Source: Stephanodiscus triporus (Eukaryota > Bacillariophyta > Thalassiosirophyceae > Thalassiosirales > Thalassiosiraceae). From it: a stretch of 11,876 nucleotides of DNA. Below, in pieces: positions 1-8,160 of this stretch; position 1 is the stretch's first letter; every line of letters starts with the position of its first letter. The DNA lies in assembly GCA_036939755.1 (NCBI GenBank), contig JALLAZ010000812.1, positions 1-11,876 on the forward strand, given 5' to 3'. The position numbers and the translations under genes were made by a program. The notes below the pieces were generated by a model that saw nothing but the letters and a program-made list of their open reading frames with translations, made no database searches and was not told where the DNA came from.

Positions 1-478
1 CAATACCCTTGCTTCAACTCTTTAATGGCAACCACTTTTGATGGAGAAAAAAATCCGCATTCCAATGCTGAATTCAGCTAGATTGGCTGAATTCAGCTAG
101 GTCGACAGACCAACCGTTATACAATAGAATACACTTGTCAATTTTTAGATTTCATCATACACACTGACACTGACAATTCCCCCGTCCTTGTCATTTGTCA
201 CACTTTGGATTACTGTTAGATCAGACTATCACAGGCATGCTTGGATGTACATGCAACATGTAGGCATGATGTGTTCTATTTTACCAACACCGCCACTGTC
301 GCCGCTGTTCCCAAGGCACCAGACAGACCAAACTCCCTGAATTTCCACCGTTGCCACTGACTGACTGCCTGCTAGCACGTTCACGTACGATACATACTCT
401 GGTAGGGTACCATATTACCGGTATCTACTTACCGGAAGATCGAGAAAACATAAAACGCAACGTTTGGCAATTTTTACT
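1..478. other. Upstream region of the AP-4 beta gene, no gene seen
   Basis: No coding region is supported here. The stretch is moderately AT-rich and should carry the promoter and 5' leader of the adaptin gene that starts at 479. It contains the tandem palindromes at 67-100 (annotated separately) and two direct copies of TTACCGG at 415-421 and 429-435, the first lying in the palindrome TACCGGTA (416-423), only 44-64 nt upstream of the start codon. No clear TATA box was identified. A short minus-strand open stretch at the left edge (1 to about 72) was considered as an exon end and not accepted. Confidence 0.5.
67..100. repeat. Two tandem copies of a 15-bp unit containing a 12-bp palindrome
   Basis: GCTGAATTCAGCTAG occurs at 67-81 and again at 86-100, a 19-bp period. 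The first 12 bases (GCTGAATTCAGC) are a perfect palindrome in each copy. The short spacer between the copies reads ATTG and, with the following G, gives ATTGG, an inverted CCAAT box. The site lies about 380-410 bp upstream of the adaptin start. Tandem palindromes next to a CCAAT box are what a dimeric transcription factor site would look like, but a chance duplication is equally possible. Confidence 0.6.
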
Positions 479-3158
479 ATGACGACGCAACATCCTTACC
501 CACAGTCCAGAAACATGCCTCCCTCCGGGGGACCAGGACCTATTCACCAAAACGCCCCCCCAGGATCCATGCCAGGAGGACCACCAGGCGGCGGTGGCAG
601 TTCCGGCCGCGATGACTCGTACTTCACCGAATCGCGCAAAGGCGAGGTCAACGAGCTCCGTCAGCTCTTGCGCACCTTTGGCACTGAACGGGACAAACAG
701 CGCAAACGCGAAATCATGAAAAAGGTCATCGCTTATATGACATTGGGAATCGACGTCTCTCGGCTGTTCACGGAGATGATGTTGGCAATCGAAACGCGTG
801 ATTTGGTGATTAAGAAGATGGTCTACCTTTTCTTGTGCAACTACGCTGAGACCCACCCAGATTTGGCGCAAATGTGCACGAACACTTTGGTCAAGGATAG
901 TGGAAACGAAGACCCGATGGTTCGGGGACTGGCTTTGAGAGCCCTGTGTTCATTGCGGCTGCCTCAGATGATCGAATATACGAGTGAACCATTGCGCAGG
1001 TCTTTGCAAGATGGCCATGCGTATGTAAGGAAAACTGGTGTTATGGGCATTCTTAAAATGTATCATCTGAACAAGGAGGATTTTGATAAGGCGGCATTCA
1101 ACGATATTTTGTATGATATGTTGCGTGACCCTGACTCTTCAGTGGTGACGAACTGTATCTTGGTGCTAAACGAAATTATGGCCGATTCTGGTGGCATGGC
1201 TCTAAATCGCGCCGTGATGCTTCACTTATTAAACCGTATTCATGAGTTTAGCGAGTTTGGAATTTTATCTGTCTTGGATTTAGTTCCACGATACATTCCA
1301 GCGAACGATGAAGGTGAGTGGTGTCCTTATTGTGTAGTCGCTTTATTGAAGGCACACTTTTGGGGGGGACTCACATACCGCACATTTTGCAGAGGGGTTC
1401 CAAATCATGAACTTGTTGGATCCTGTCCTAAGAACTGCGAACTCAGGTGCAGTTGTGGCCACTATTCGTGCATTCCTTTCCATCGCCGATGCAATTGGAA
1501 AACGCCCGGGGGATGCGCGAGATGCCGATTCTCCTACTGTGGATGATTTGAAAAGGCAGGTATGCGTTCGAATCAAGGCGCCTCTTGTTACTCTGATTGC
1601 ATCGGGCTCCAATGAATTGACATACGTCTTGCTTAAGTACGCTGATCAATTGATTGATCTTTGCCCGGGAATCTTTGATGATGAATACCGTCAGTTTTAC
1701 GTGCGCTACAGTGAGCCAACCCACATAAAACACTCAAAAGTAAGGTTATTAGCCAAGTTGGCTAATCCCGAAACGGCTCCAGACATCGTTGCGGAGTTAG
1801 GTGAGCTCGTGGCTGATATAGACGAAACAATGGGACGCCTCGCGGTGCGTTCTATGGGCTCCATAGCGCTTCACGATTCTGGAGGGCAGGGTGCTGTAGA
1901 ATCAATTGCAAGGCGTCTTGTTGAGATGCTCGATTTGCAAGGCATTCCACATGTGTCATCAGAAGCAGCAACGGCGCTGGCTGGTTTGGTAAGACGCCAT
2001 CCTGGCATCATTACAGTTGTGTCGGCCCCTCTCCCGCGCGCCTTGAGATACATTACAGAGCCAAATGGGAAAGCAAATGTCATCTTCCTCCTGGGAGAAT
2101 ATGGAGAATCCATTGCTGAGGCTCCATATGCCTTGGAAAGGGTTATTGATTCCTATGATAACATCACAGATGATGGGATAAAGACCGCTCTGTTGGCCGC
2201 TACTGTTAAGTTATTTTTTCAGCGTCCACCGGAAATGCAGCGGATGCTCGGGAGGCTTATGAAGAAGGCTACCGAAGACGTTTCGTCGCAAGATCTTCAT
2301 GACCGTGCATTATTTTACTACCGCCTGTTACGATCATCACCCGACCCTAACGTCGCCAAGTCCATCACCACTTCAAAATCTATGTCTATGACTACGGATC
2401 AATTTGCAGAAGAGGATGATTCTGAACTTCGTGCTGCTCTCATGAATGAATTTAATACTCTCTGCACTGTGTACCGTTGCAAGGCCGAGAATTTTATCGA
2501 GGAAGAGAATATTGTTAAGTTTGTCAAGATGCCCAAGGATCATCCTCTCCCAAGAGAGGCTATTGTAGCGACCGTTGCAGATCCTGGTATCAACACAATT
2601 GTAGACCAGTTTGGAGACACGACGATCGGAAATACACTCGCTGCGCCCCCTTCCATTGTGTGTGCTCCGCCAGCCCCCGTGGGGGAGGTCGATTTGCTCG
2701 GATTTGGAGATGACGTTCCCATACTCAGTGCCCCTCAACCTCCCGGTACGAACTCGCTGCAGTCGCTATCACTCAAATCGAATGTATCAATCACTGGCGA
2801 GGAGTATCAAAGCAAGTGGAGTGCCGTGTCGGACGCGGAGGCGGTCGTCATTTCTACGCCAATGAGATCTGGACCAACATCGACGGATGCGGTGGAAGGC
2901 GCATTGGGCGCTTTCAATGTCATGACGATGGCGAGCGGAGAGCTCCCGGCGGAATTCAAATTCTTCTTGTACGGCGTTGAAGAGGACTATTTTGGAGGGG
3001 GCTATTTTTTGATTCAGGCAGTATTGATGAAGGCGCCTTCATCCTTGACTCTTACCATCAAACCATGCGGAGGGGACGTAGATCCCATCAAGCGAAAGGA
3101 GAAGATTGATCAATTAGTCGAGCTCATCAAATCAGCTCTTGGAGAGTATCTCCACTAA
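479..3158 (+). CDS. AP4B1: AP-4 adaptor complex beta subunit (beta-4 adaptin), two exons
   Basis: Exons 479-1313 and 1393-3158 join in frame (split codon GAG) to give 866 residues. The large beta subunit of the AP-4 heterotetramer acts at the trans-Golgi network in clathrin-independent cargo sorting. Residues 1-50 are a Pro/Gly-rich disordered extension. The adaptin HEAT/armadillo trunk follows, from about 54 to about 610, with hallmarks such as KKVIAYMTLGIDVS (81-94), DPMVRGLALRALCSLR (145-160) and LHDRALFYYRLL. A hinge with DLLGFGDD (712-719) and a C-terminal appendage ending in a beta-4-type domain (about 745-866) complete it. The trunk wording (IDVS, MVRGLALR.LCSLR) and the appendage resemble plant AP-4 beta more than AP-1/2 beta. 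ATG at 479 has A at -3; the frame opens slightly earlier only through TTG at 464. Convergent with the phytol kinase gene, 197 nt between stops. Very confident on adaptin beta, confident on AP-4. Confidence 0.9.
1314..1392 (+). other. Spliceosomal intron in the AP-4 beta gene (79 nt)
   Basis: The donor is AAG|GTGAGTG and the acceptor is TTTTGCAG|AGG. Removing 1314-1392 restores the reading frame exactly where plant AP-4 beta continues (…NDE-EGFQ-IMNLLD…). The intron is T/G-rich with a G7 run near its middle (about 1363-1369). It contains no in-frame stop in the exon-1 frame, and its length is not a multiple of three, so retention would read on out of frame to a stop at 1544-1546 and truncate the protein within the trunk. 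Confidence 0.92.
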
Positions 3159-3355
3159 TCACAAATGGGGGGGATCTTTGCGAAAGAGGTGGAAGATTTT
3201 CCAGTCTATTGGGCTTTCGTTTTGCACTTGGCTTATTTTATTGTGTGTGGGAGATATTATTCTCTGACGCATGCCTAAGTAACTTGAAAACAGATGTACT
3301 CTATGTTGGTGAATCATTCTCTATCTCTAGAGTGCTACAGCCTTGCGACATTTAC

Positions 3356-4507
3356 TCAACTCAATAGGAACGCCGAGAGGAACGCCGCCGAAATGGGCAC
3401 TGAATAATTATCGTCGCCCACGGGTATCAATTCCACCCCAGCACATACGACCGCAATCGCGAGCAGCCTTCCGGCCAATTCGAACGAGCTCAGTCCCAGT
3501 GCGTCCATTGCGCCAGTTCTCGTCAACCAAGAAATCAAGCCAAACGAGGCGACGAAGGATCCGGCGACGAACGCCGCGCTCCCCGCCATCGACTTACTCC
3601 GATTGAAAAACCACCTGTTGGAAGACCCCAACCGCCTCCCGACCAGATCGGCGAGACCGTCCCCGCAGGCCATGGTCGCGAGCGACACGACGCCGACGGG
3701 CGAATCCCTCCAAAAGAATAGGGTGGAGAATAGCAAGACCATGACGTATATGAACGGCCCTCCCAGCGACTCCCTGGCATCCCCGGACCTAGAGATGGCT
3801 CGCGCGAGTTCCGACTCCGATGAAGAAGATCGATCGCCGTCATCGCCGCCGCCGGTGCCGGCCAGGTAGAGCCTCAGGGCGTTCAGCGCGGGCACGACGC
3901 TCGCGAATACCCTGGCGCCGTACGCGTCCGAGAAGAGCGGCCACAGGACGATGAACAGCGGCGCCGATAGGGTGTGTATGACCTTCCTCGAATCGCGAGG
4001 ATCGATCCTGCCCGTCCCGGCCGGGCGAGTTATCGCCCCGACGAAGAAAGTCGCGCCCGCGATGCATACGCACGCGGAGGACGCGTCGCGCAGCACGAGC
4101 GACGGCGCGTACGGTCCGCACGATACCGAGGGGGACAACAGCCCGAGGGGCGCCGTGCCCCAAAACGGCGGAGGTCCGGTGGCGTCGATGGGTGGTCCCG
4201 GCAGGATTTGCGCGAGCGCCGCGAGAGATACGAGGGAGAGAGACAGCAGGGCGGTCGCGGGCAAGAGGAGTCGTTTCCTATCGTCGTCGCTGACGTTGAC
4301 GTCGTTAGGATCTCGATCCGACGATGGCGAGTCCGCCAACGCCGCCGCCCGAGGCCCCTCCTCGGAAACGTTGACTCCCTTCCTCGGCGCTCGATGAGCG
4401 GTCGCGAATGACGGCGATCGCGGCAACGCTAGTCCGTCCGCGGAGCCTCCGTGGTTATCACGGCCGGCGGCGCAGAGAAGGAGGAGGGATAGAAAGAGTC
4501 GTGCCAT
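3356..4507 (-). CDS. Phytol/farnesol kinase family protein, probably plastid-targeted
   Basis: 383 residues, no intron. The enzyme family (VTE5/VTE6/FOLK, related to dolichol kinase and CTP:phosphatidate cytidylyltransferase) phosphorylates isoprenoid alcohols released from chlorophyll, feeding tocopherol and phylloquinone synthesis; substrate is not determinable here. Visible signatures: DSRKVIHTLSAPLF (172-185), the family's ELARAISRSGDARESLGGPF (233-252), ACGDGLADLVGRRLG (280-294), NRSKSMAGS (302-310) and VELIPVGDDNYSVP (358-371). Several hydrophobic segments (about 82-103, 141-160, 179-193, 251-266, 310-328, 345-362) indicate a polytopic membrane protein. Residues 1-14 form a signal-like hydrophobic core, followed by a charged/Ser-rich stretch to about 78 with Ser-Phe-Ala at 33-35, compatible with a secondary-plastid bipartite leader, although the Phe is far from the hydrophobic core. 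ATG at 4507 lies in ACCATGG; the frame extends to 4522 only through TTG. Divergent from the J-protein gene. Codons are strongly G/C-ending. Confidence 0.87.
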   Translation of the reverse strand: MARLFLSLLLLCAAGRDNHGGSADGLALPRSPSFATAHRAPRKGVNVSEEGPRAAALADSPSSDRDPNDVNVSDDDRKRLLLPATALLSLSLVSLAALAQILPGPPIDATGPPPFWGTAPLGLLSPSVSCGPYAPSLVLRDASSACVCIAGATFFVGAITRPAGTGRIDPRDSRKVIHTLSAPLFIVLWPLFSDAYGARVFASVVPALNALRLYLAGTGGGDDGDRSSSSESELARAISRSGDARESLGGPFIYVMVLLFSTLFFWRDSPVGVVSLATMACGDGLADLVGRRLGSSNRWFFNRSKSMAGSAAFVAGSFVASFGLISWLTRTGAMDALGLSSFELAGRLLAIAVVCAGVELIPVGDDNYSVPISAAFLSAFLLS

Positions 4508-4899
4508 GGTTCTCCCCCGCAAGTATGTTGTACGATATCACCGAGCGCACCGCGCTTTGCCTGGTTGTCTATCGACTATCGACCCTATCTCCATCTCTCT
4601 CTCTCTAGCGAGAGCAAGGGGAAAGGAAACGATAACGGCTTTACACACTTCTCTACTTATCAAAAAGCTGCGGGAGACGAGTGTGTTTTTTGCGCTTCTC
4701 TTTTTTGTTTCTCTTTTTGTTTTTTTTGAGAGCCGGGCGAATTCTGCTCCCGCCAATTGTTTATCCTCCCCACGCCGCGTGTAACCCCCAAACACTCGCT
4801 TGATGTGTCTTTCGTTACACTGTACACACTTTAATTCTCTGTGCAGGTACGCAACGCAACGGGGACCCAACAAACAGAATACTACAGCGCCTTGTCACA
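4508..4899. promoter_or_regulatory. Divergent promoter region between phytol kinase (-) and J-protein (+) genes
   Basis: This 392-bp gap separates two start codons pointing away from each other, so it must hold both promoters and 5' leaders. Visible elements: a TC microsatellite (TC)6T at 4594-4606 followed by AGCGAGAG, which can fold back on the CT tract; a long T-rich pyrimidine stretch at about 4684-4729; and an E2F-like TCCCGCCAA at 4748-4756, 152 nt upstream of the J-protein start, directly followed by T to give an embedded CCAAT-like CCAAT. No gene is supported in this interval. Confidence 0.6.
4748..4756 (+). promoter_or_regulatory. E2F-like site upstream of the J-protein gene
   Basis: TCCCGCCAA matches the core of the general eukaryotic E2F/DP consensus TTTCCCGCCAA. 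Its 5' edge is 152 nt upstream of the J-protein ATG. The same 8-mer TCCCGCCA appears in the same orientation 148 nt upstream of the prohibitin ATG. Short motif, so occupancy is only a guess. Confidence 0.3.
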
Positions 4900-6128
4900 A
4901 TGTCGGACGAAAGCGGAAGTAATGGAAGCGGTGGAGGAGACGACCTCTCCGGCCTGTCCGGATTTTTCTTCTACGTCTTCATCGTGCACCCCGCCACGGC
5001 CTGGATATTGCGCCCTGGAAGGTTCGAGAGGAAGAAGTCGATCCTATACGCAATTGGCTTCTTGGCGTTGTTAGCGGCGGTGAAGACCGGTGAGTGATGT
5101 TTTTGTATGCGGGGTGCTGTTTTCGGGGTGATTTTTATTTCCTCGTGAGCCATCGCATATGCTCGTCAATCTGGGCGATGCCCACTTGTCGACCCATTCG
5201 CTCACCGCACATCCGTCGTTACCATTTCCTTCCAGGAATGGAAATGCAAGCCATGGGGCCGAACCACTATTCCCTCCTCAACGTCAATCGCAACTCCAGT
5301 CCCCTCGACATCAAACGAGCGTACAAAAAAATGAGCCTGCAGCTCCACCCGGACAAAAACCCCAACGATCCCACCGCCTCGGCGAAATTCGACCGCATCA
5401 AAAAGGCCTACGACGTCCTCATGGACATGGAGTTCAGAGAGGTTTACAACAAATTCGGACAGGACGGGATCAACTCCAACAAGCGCTACGACGAGGCCCA
5501 ATTCTTCATGGAGCTGGGAGTGTTCTACGTCACGTGGGGGATAATGGCGTACGTCCTCACCCTCGGTAGTCGGTCGGGACTCGCTAGGCAGTGGACGTTC
5601 ACCGGCCTCATCGTCATGCTCGTTATCGAGATATCGATCATGACGAGTCGGGGCAATCCCTTCCCCTCGTGGTTCCTGCCGCAGAATACCGAGCACGAGG
5701 CGGTGTGGTTGATGCATACGCTTTTCCCCGCGTTCATGAACGGCTGTCGGTCCATCGGGGGGTACCTGTACGTGGATTTGGATGCCCAGACGCGACAGCT
5801 CCTGATGGCGCTGCTGGAGCAGAATAAGGACATCCTGCTGGTATTGCGGGACGTGCAGATCGGGGTGCAGAACATCCAGGCCGCCGGCGGAGGCGGCGCG
5901 GGGAATAGACTGGCTAGCGCCGGGACCGTTCCGGTCGGGGGGGCGCCGCGCGCGACTCCCACCGGAAAGATTAGAGAGTTGCAGGATCGGCTGCAGGCGT
6001 CGAACTCGACGGTACAGCAGGCGGTGACGTCGCTCAAATCGGCGGAGAAGTCCAATTCAAATTTCGGATTCTACGCCATGATCTTGGGGTATGTTGCATT
6101 CTCATATATTTTTAGCTCTAAGGAATAA
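4900..6128 (+). CDS. Multi-spanning membrane J-domain (DnaJ/Hsp40) protein, two exons
   Basis: Exons 4900-5089 and 5236-6128 join through a split GGA codon to give 360 residues. J-proteins stimulate Hsp70 ATPase through their HPD motif, here H101-P102-D103. Order: Gly/Ser-rich acidic N-terminus (1-19); hydrophobic segments about 20-38 and 47-62; J domain about 74-142 (YSLLNVNRNSSPLDIKRAYK, then LHPDKNPND, RIKKAYDVLMD and YNKFGQDG); hydrophobic segments about 155-175 and 183-200; a soluble region with a Gly/Ala-rich linker (279-306) and a likely coiled coil (307-336); a C-terminal hydrophobic segment 341-357 and short KE tail. A J domain between the second and third membrane segments recalls ER Sec63, but no Brl domain or Cys-rich zinc region is visible. 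ER location is inferred. ATG at 4900 has A at -3. No subfamily name can be given. Confidence 0.88.
5090..5235 (+). other. Spliceosomal intron in the J-protein gene (146 nt)
   Basis: The donor is ACCG|GTGAGTG and the acceptor is CCATTTCCTTCCAG|GA, with a good pyrimidine tract. Splicing fuses VKTG to MEMQAMGPNHY and so joins the N-terminal membrane segments to the J domain. Exon 1 meets an in-frame TGA at 5095-5097 just inside the intron, so retention would give a 65-residue truncated product. The donor hexamer GTGAGT is the same as in the adaptin intron. Confidence 0.9.
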
Positions 6129-6226
6129 GTGAGTCGATGCGGTTGTATTTTCCCATTAGGAAGTCTGAGATGTCGATTTTCACCAGCCAGAGTCAAGTTG
6201 CGGATTGAATTGGCAGCAACAAGTTC

Positions 6227-6232
6227 AATAAA
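6227..6232 (+). promoter_or_regulatory. Candidate poly(A) signal of the J-protein gene
   Basis: AATAAA lies 98 nt downstream of the TAA stop at 6126-6128, in AT-rich sequence. The position fits a short 3' untranslated region. The hexamer is short and algae often use variants, so this is tentative. Confidence 0.35.
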
Positions 6233-6373
6233 TTTCTACTTGACTTAAATTGAAAGACGTTTCAACGAATGGGCCGAAAAATAATGTTGTAGATGTTAAC
6301 CGTGCATAAGAGTGTAAGTATGTCATTATCGTCGGTGCGCCCTTATTTGTTACCTGCTCTCAAAAAAATTGTT

Positions 6374-6677
6374 GAAATCACTCAAGACCCTCTAGCTTTG
6401 CTCCGCAATCTCTACCATTTTCGTTGCTGCGTTTCATTCTATTCTGTCGCACACGTTGTCATATTCGAGGTTAACTCTTCCATACAATCACCCACCACAG
6501 CAAACTTGACGCAATAGTCTCGTTCGAAATCACTCAAGACCCTCTAGCTTTGCTCCGTAATCTCTACCATTTTCGTTGGTGTATTTCATTCTATTCTGTC
6601 GCACACGTTGTCATATTCGAGGTTAACTCTTCCACACGATCACCCACCACAGCAAACTTGACGCAATAGTCTCGTTC
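6374..6677. repeat. Tandem duplication, two 152-bp copies
   Basis: Copy 1 is 6374-6525 and copy 2 is 6526-6677; both begin GAAATCACTCAAGACCC and end GCAATAGTCTCGTTC. By direct comparison they have the same length and differ at six positions (about 96% identity): one C/T in the CTCCGCAATC region, three in the GTTGCTGCGTTT region and two in CATACAATC versus CACACGATC. No third copy is visible on either side. No coding, tRNA or transposase signature is seen in the unit. The near identity points to a recent local duplication. Confidence 0.97.
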
Positions 6678-6812
6678 AAGTTGTGTTATAAATGAAACAG
6701 GTCGCAATTATGACTAGCTCCTTATAATATTATTTAGAAGGCTCTAGTTATTGCTCTTTTCAGTACAACAAAAAATTATAAACTAAACACTTCCTTTGAG
6801 CTACAAAAGAAT

Positions 6813-7664
6813 CTATTTGTCAATACTCAAGAGAAGCCCCGGATTCCCTCCACTACCTCCCTCCGATCCACCGCCCCCGCCAGGCAAGTATGTGATATTT
6901 CTACCCTTGGCCAGTTTCTTTGCGATGTCCTTCGCGGCATCGATCCTTCGAACCTCCACGATGGCATTCCCCGTCTTCTCCATCGCCTTCGTGATGATGG
7001 TGGCGGCCTCAGCCTCTCCCTCCGCCCTGGTGACGTTCGCTATCCTCTCCTGCTCCGCCCTCTGCACCACATACTGTTGCCTCTCTGCCTCCTGCGACGC
7101 CACCTGCTTCGATTCGATCGCCTTCATGAACTCATGACCGAACGTCAGGTGGGTGATGGCGACGTCGTCGAGGGTCAAGTGGAAATGCGCCCCGCGCTTG
7201 ATCAGCTCGGTCTTGATGCGCGCCGAGACCTCGGCGCGCTTGCTCAGGAGCTCCTCGGCATTGTACTGCGCGACAACGGACTTGAGGACCTCATTGCCGA
7301 TCGAGGGGAGGACGCGCTCGTCGAAGTCGGTACCGAGCTCCCGATAGAGCTGCGGCAACTTCTCGATGACCGGACGCCAGAGGACGCGCAGCTTGATGTT
7401 GACCATCTGAAGGTCCTTGGTTCCGGTGACGCTTGGGATCTCGCGCGGCTTGGTCCGGACGTCGATTATGACGGGACGCTGGACAACGGGGATCATGAAG
7501 TGGGTGCCCTCGTCGCGTACGTCGGGGAGGATACCGCCGCGAAGGGTGTCGAACATGACAGCGCGCTCGCCACCATCAACGTTGTAGATGCAGGAGTTGA
7601 CGGTGAAGGCGCCCACGGCGAGGGCGCCGGCGGCGGAGGAGACGCGGCTGAGAATCTTGTCCAT
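6813..7664 (-). CDS. PHB1: Prohibitin-1
   Basis: 283 residues, no intron. Prohibitin 1 and 2 alternate in a ring in the inner mitochondrial membrane that stabilises respiratory-chain subunits and the m-AAA protease. Residues 8-26 form the N-terminal hydrophobic anchor; the SPFH/PHB domain covers about 27-190 with YNVDGGERAVMFD (27-39), GTHFMIPVVQRPVIIDVRTK (53-72), LYRELGTDFDERVLPSIGNE (106-125) and LTLDDVAITHLTFGHEF (163-179). A charged coiled coil (about 181-250) follows, with EAERQQYVVQRAEQER. These match PHB1 rather than PHB2. The tail is unusual: PGGGGGSEGGSGGNPG (261-276) before LLLSIDK. ATG at 7664 lies in ACCATGG. Convergent with the J-protein gene. Codon third positions are strongly G/C. 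Confidence 0.95.
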   Translation of the reverse strand: MDKILSRVSSAAGALAVGAFTVNSCIYNVDGGERAVMFDTLRGGILPDVRDEGTHFMIPVVQRPVIIDVRTKPREIPSVTGTKDLQMVNIKLRVLWRPVIEKLPQLYRELGTDFDERVLPSIGNEVLKSVVAQYNAEELLSKRAEVSARIKTELIKRGAHFHLTLDDVAITHLTFGHEFMKAIESKQVASQEAERQQYVVQRAEQERIANVTRAEGEAEAATIITKAMEKTGNAIVEVRRIDAAKDIAKKLAKGRNITYLPGGGGGSEGGSGGNPGLLLSIDK

Positions 7665-7804
7665 GGTTGCCGCCTCGAATTATGGTTGTGTGACGGGAGG
7701 AAGGACTTCGGATTTATCCACGAGTGTGCTCCGTCTGTGCTGTGTGCGTCTGCTCTGTGTGGGTGCTTTTGTTAGCTAGCGGCGCTCACTAGATTGAAAA
7801 AAAC

Positions 7805-7812
7805 TGGCGGGA
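7805..7812 (-). promoter_or_regulatory. E2F-like site upstream of prohibitin
   Basis: On the minus strand the sequence reads TTCCCGCCAG, close to the E2F/DP consensus TTTCCCGCCAA. The shared 8-mer TCCCGCCA lies 148 nt upstream of the prohibitin ATG in the gene's own orientation, nearly the same distance as its twin upstream of the J-protein gene. Tentative. Confidence 0.3.
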
Positions 7813-8128
7813 ACCGCACAACTCTCCTTCACCATGACGAAAGCAAGGCTAAATGGCGGATCGACCATTGCCTCCTCAATGTAGCCAGTAAGAGAACTGA
7901 TGCCTATTCAATGTTATTAGTACATTCGTTGATTAGAATGCGCCGGAAATAGGTGGCATGCCTCCTTTGCCTTTTCAGAATTTGTGTTCGTATGGAGCAG
8001 CTCTCATATGAGGACCAACATAAGGTTGCAATAAATGGAACTGTAATCTTGTTTTTTCATTACATACCTACGCTAGGATAGATGACCCCTACAATCATCC
8101 CCGATGATACCCCCAATTCCTCAGAAAT

Positions 8129-8152
8129 GGGCGAGGGTGACATGGGCAAGGG
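8129..8152 (+). other. Canonical G-quadruplex motif
   Basis: Four GGG runs at 8129-8131, 8135-8137, 8144-8146 and 8150-8152 are separated by loops of 3, 6 and 3 nt, which satisfies the G3N1-7 pattern. It sits just upstream of the diverged 180-bp repeats. Longer G runs follow at 8176-8183 and about 8273-8279. Confidence 0.65.
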
Positions 8153-8160
8153 CGGACGTT

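Larger units (their letters stand above)
6129..6812. other. AT-rich region between convergent 3' ends, with a tandem duplication
   Basis: The J-protein gene (+) and the prohibitin gene (-) both end into this 684-bp gap, so it carries two 3' untranslated regions. An AATAAA at 6227-6232, about 100 nt after the J-protein stop, is a plausible poly(A) signal for that gene. The centre is taken up by the 152-bp tandem copies at 6374-6677. The rest, including the strongly AT-rich 6678-6790, shows nothing recognisable. No open frame here looks like a protein. Confidence 0.6.

Noticed and set aside
1..72. Minus-strand open stretch containing VVAIKELKQG, reminiscent of a protein kinase VAIK motif, preceded by a splice-acceptor-like TTCAG
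   Set aside because: Only about 22 codons, no glycine loop visible and no upstream exon identified; an open stretch of this length is expected by chance.
3951..4411. Plus-strand open frames of about 145 codons over the phytol kinase gene
   Set aside because: Antisense shadows of a GC-rich gene; Arg/Gly/Ser-rich translations without a recognisable motif.
4835..4860. Possible 5' leader intron acceptor (TTCTCTGTGCAG) before the J-protein start
   Set aside because: A matching donor upstream could not be chosen with any confidence, and the coding frame does not need it.
6293..6517. Plus-strand open frame of 74 codons
   Set aside because: It runs into the first 152-bp repeat copy and stops before its end; no protein-like signature.
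7077..7775. Plus-strand open frame of 232 codons
   Set aside because: It is antisense to prohibitin, whose GC-rich third positions suppress stops on the opposite strand. Its composition is an Asp/Leu/Gly-rich shadow with no domain.
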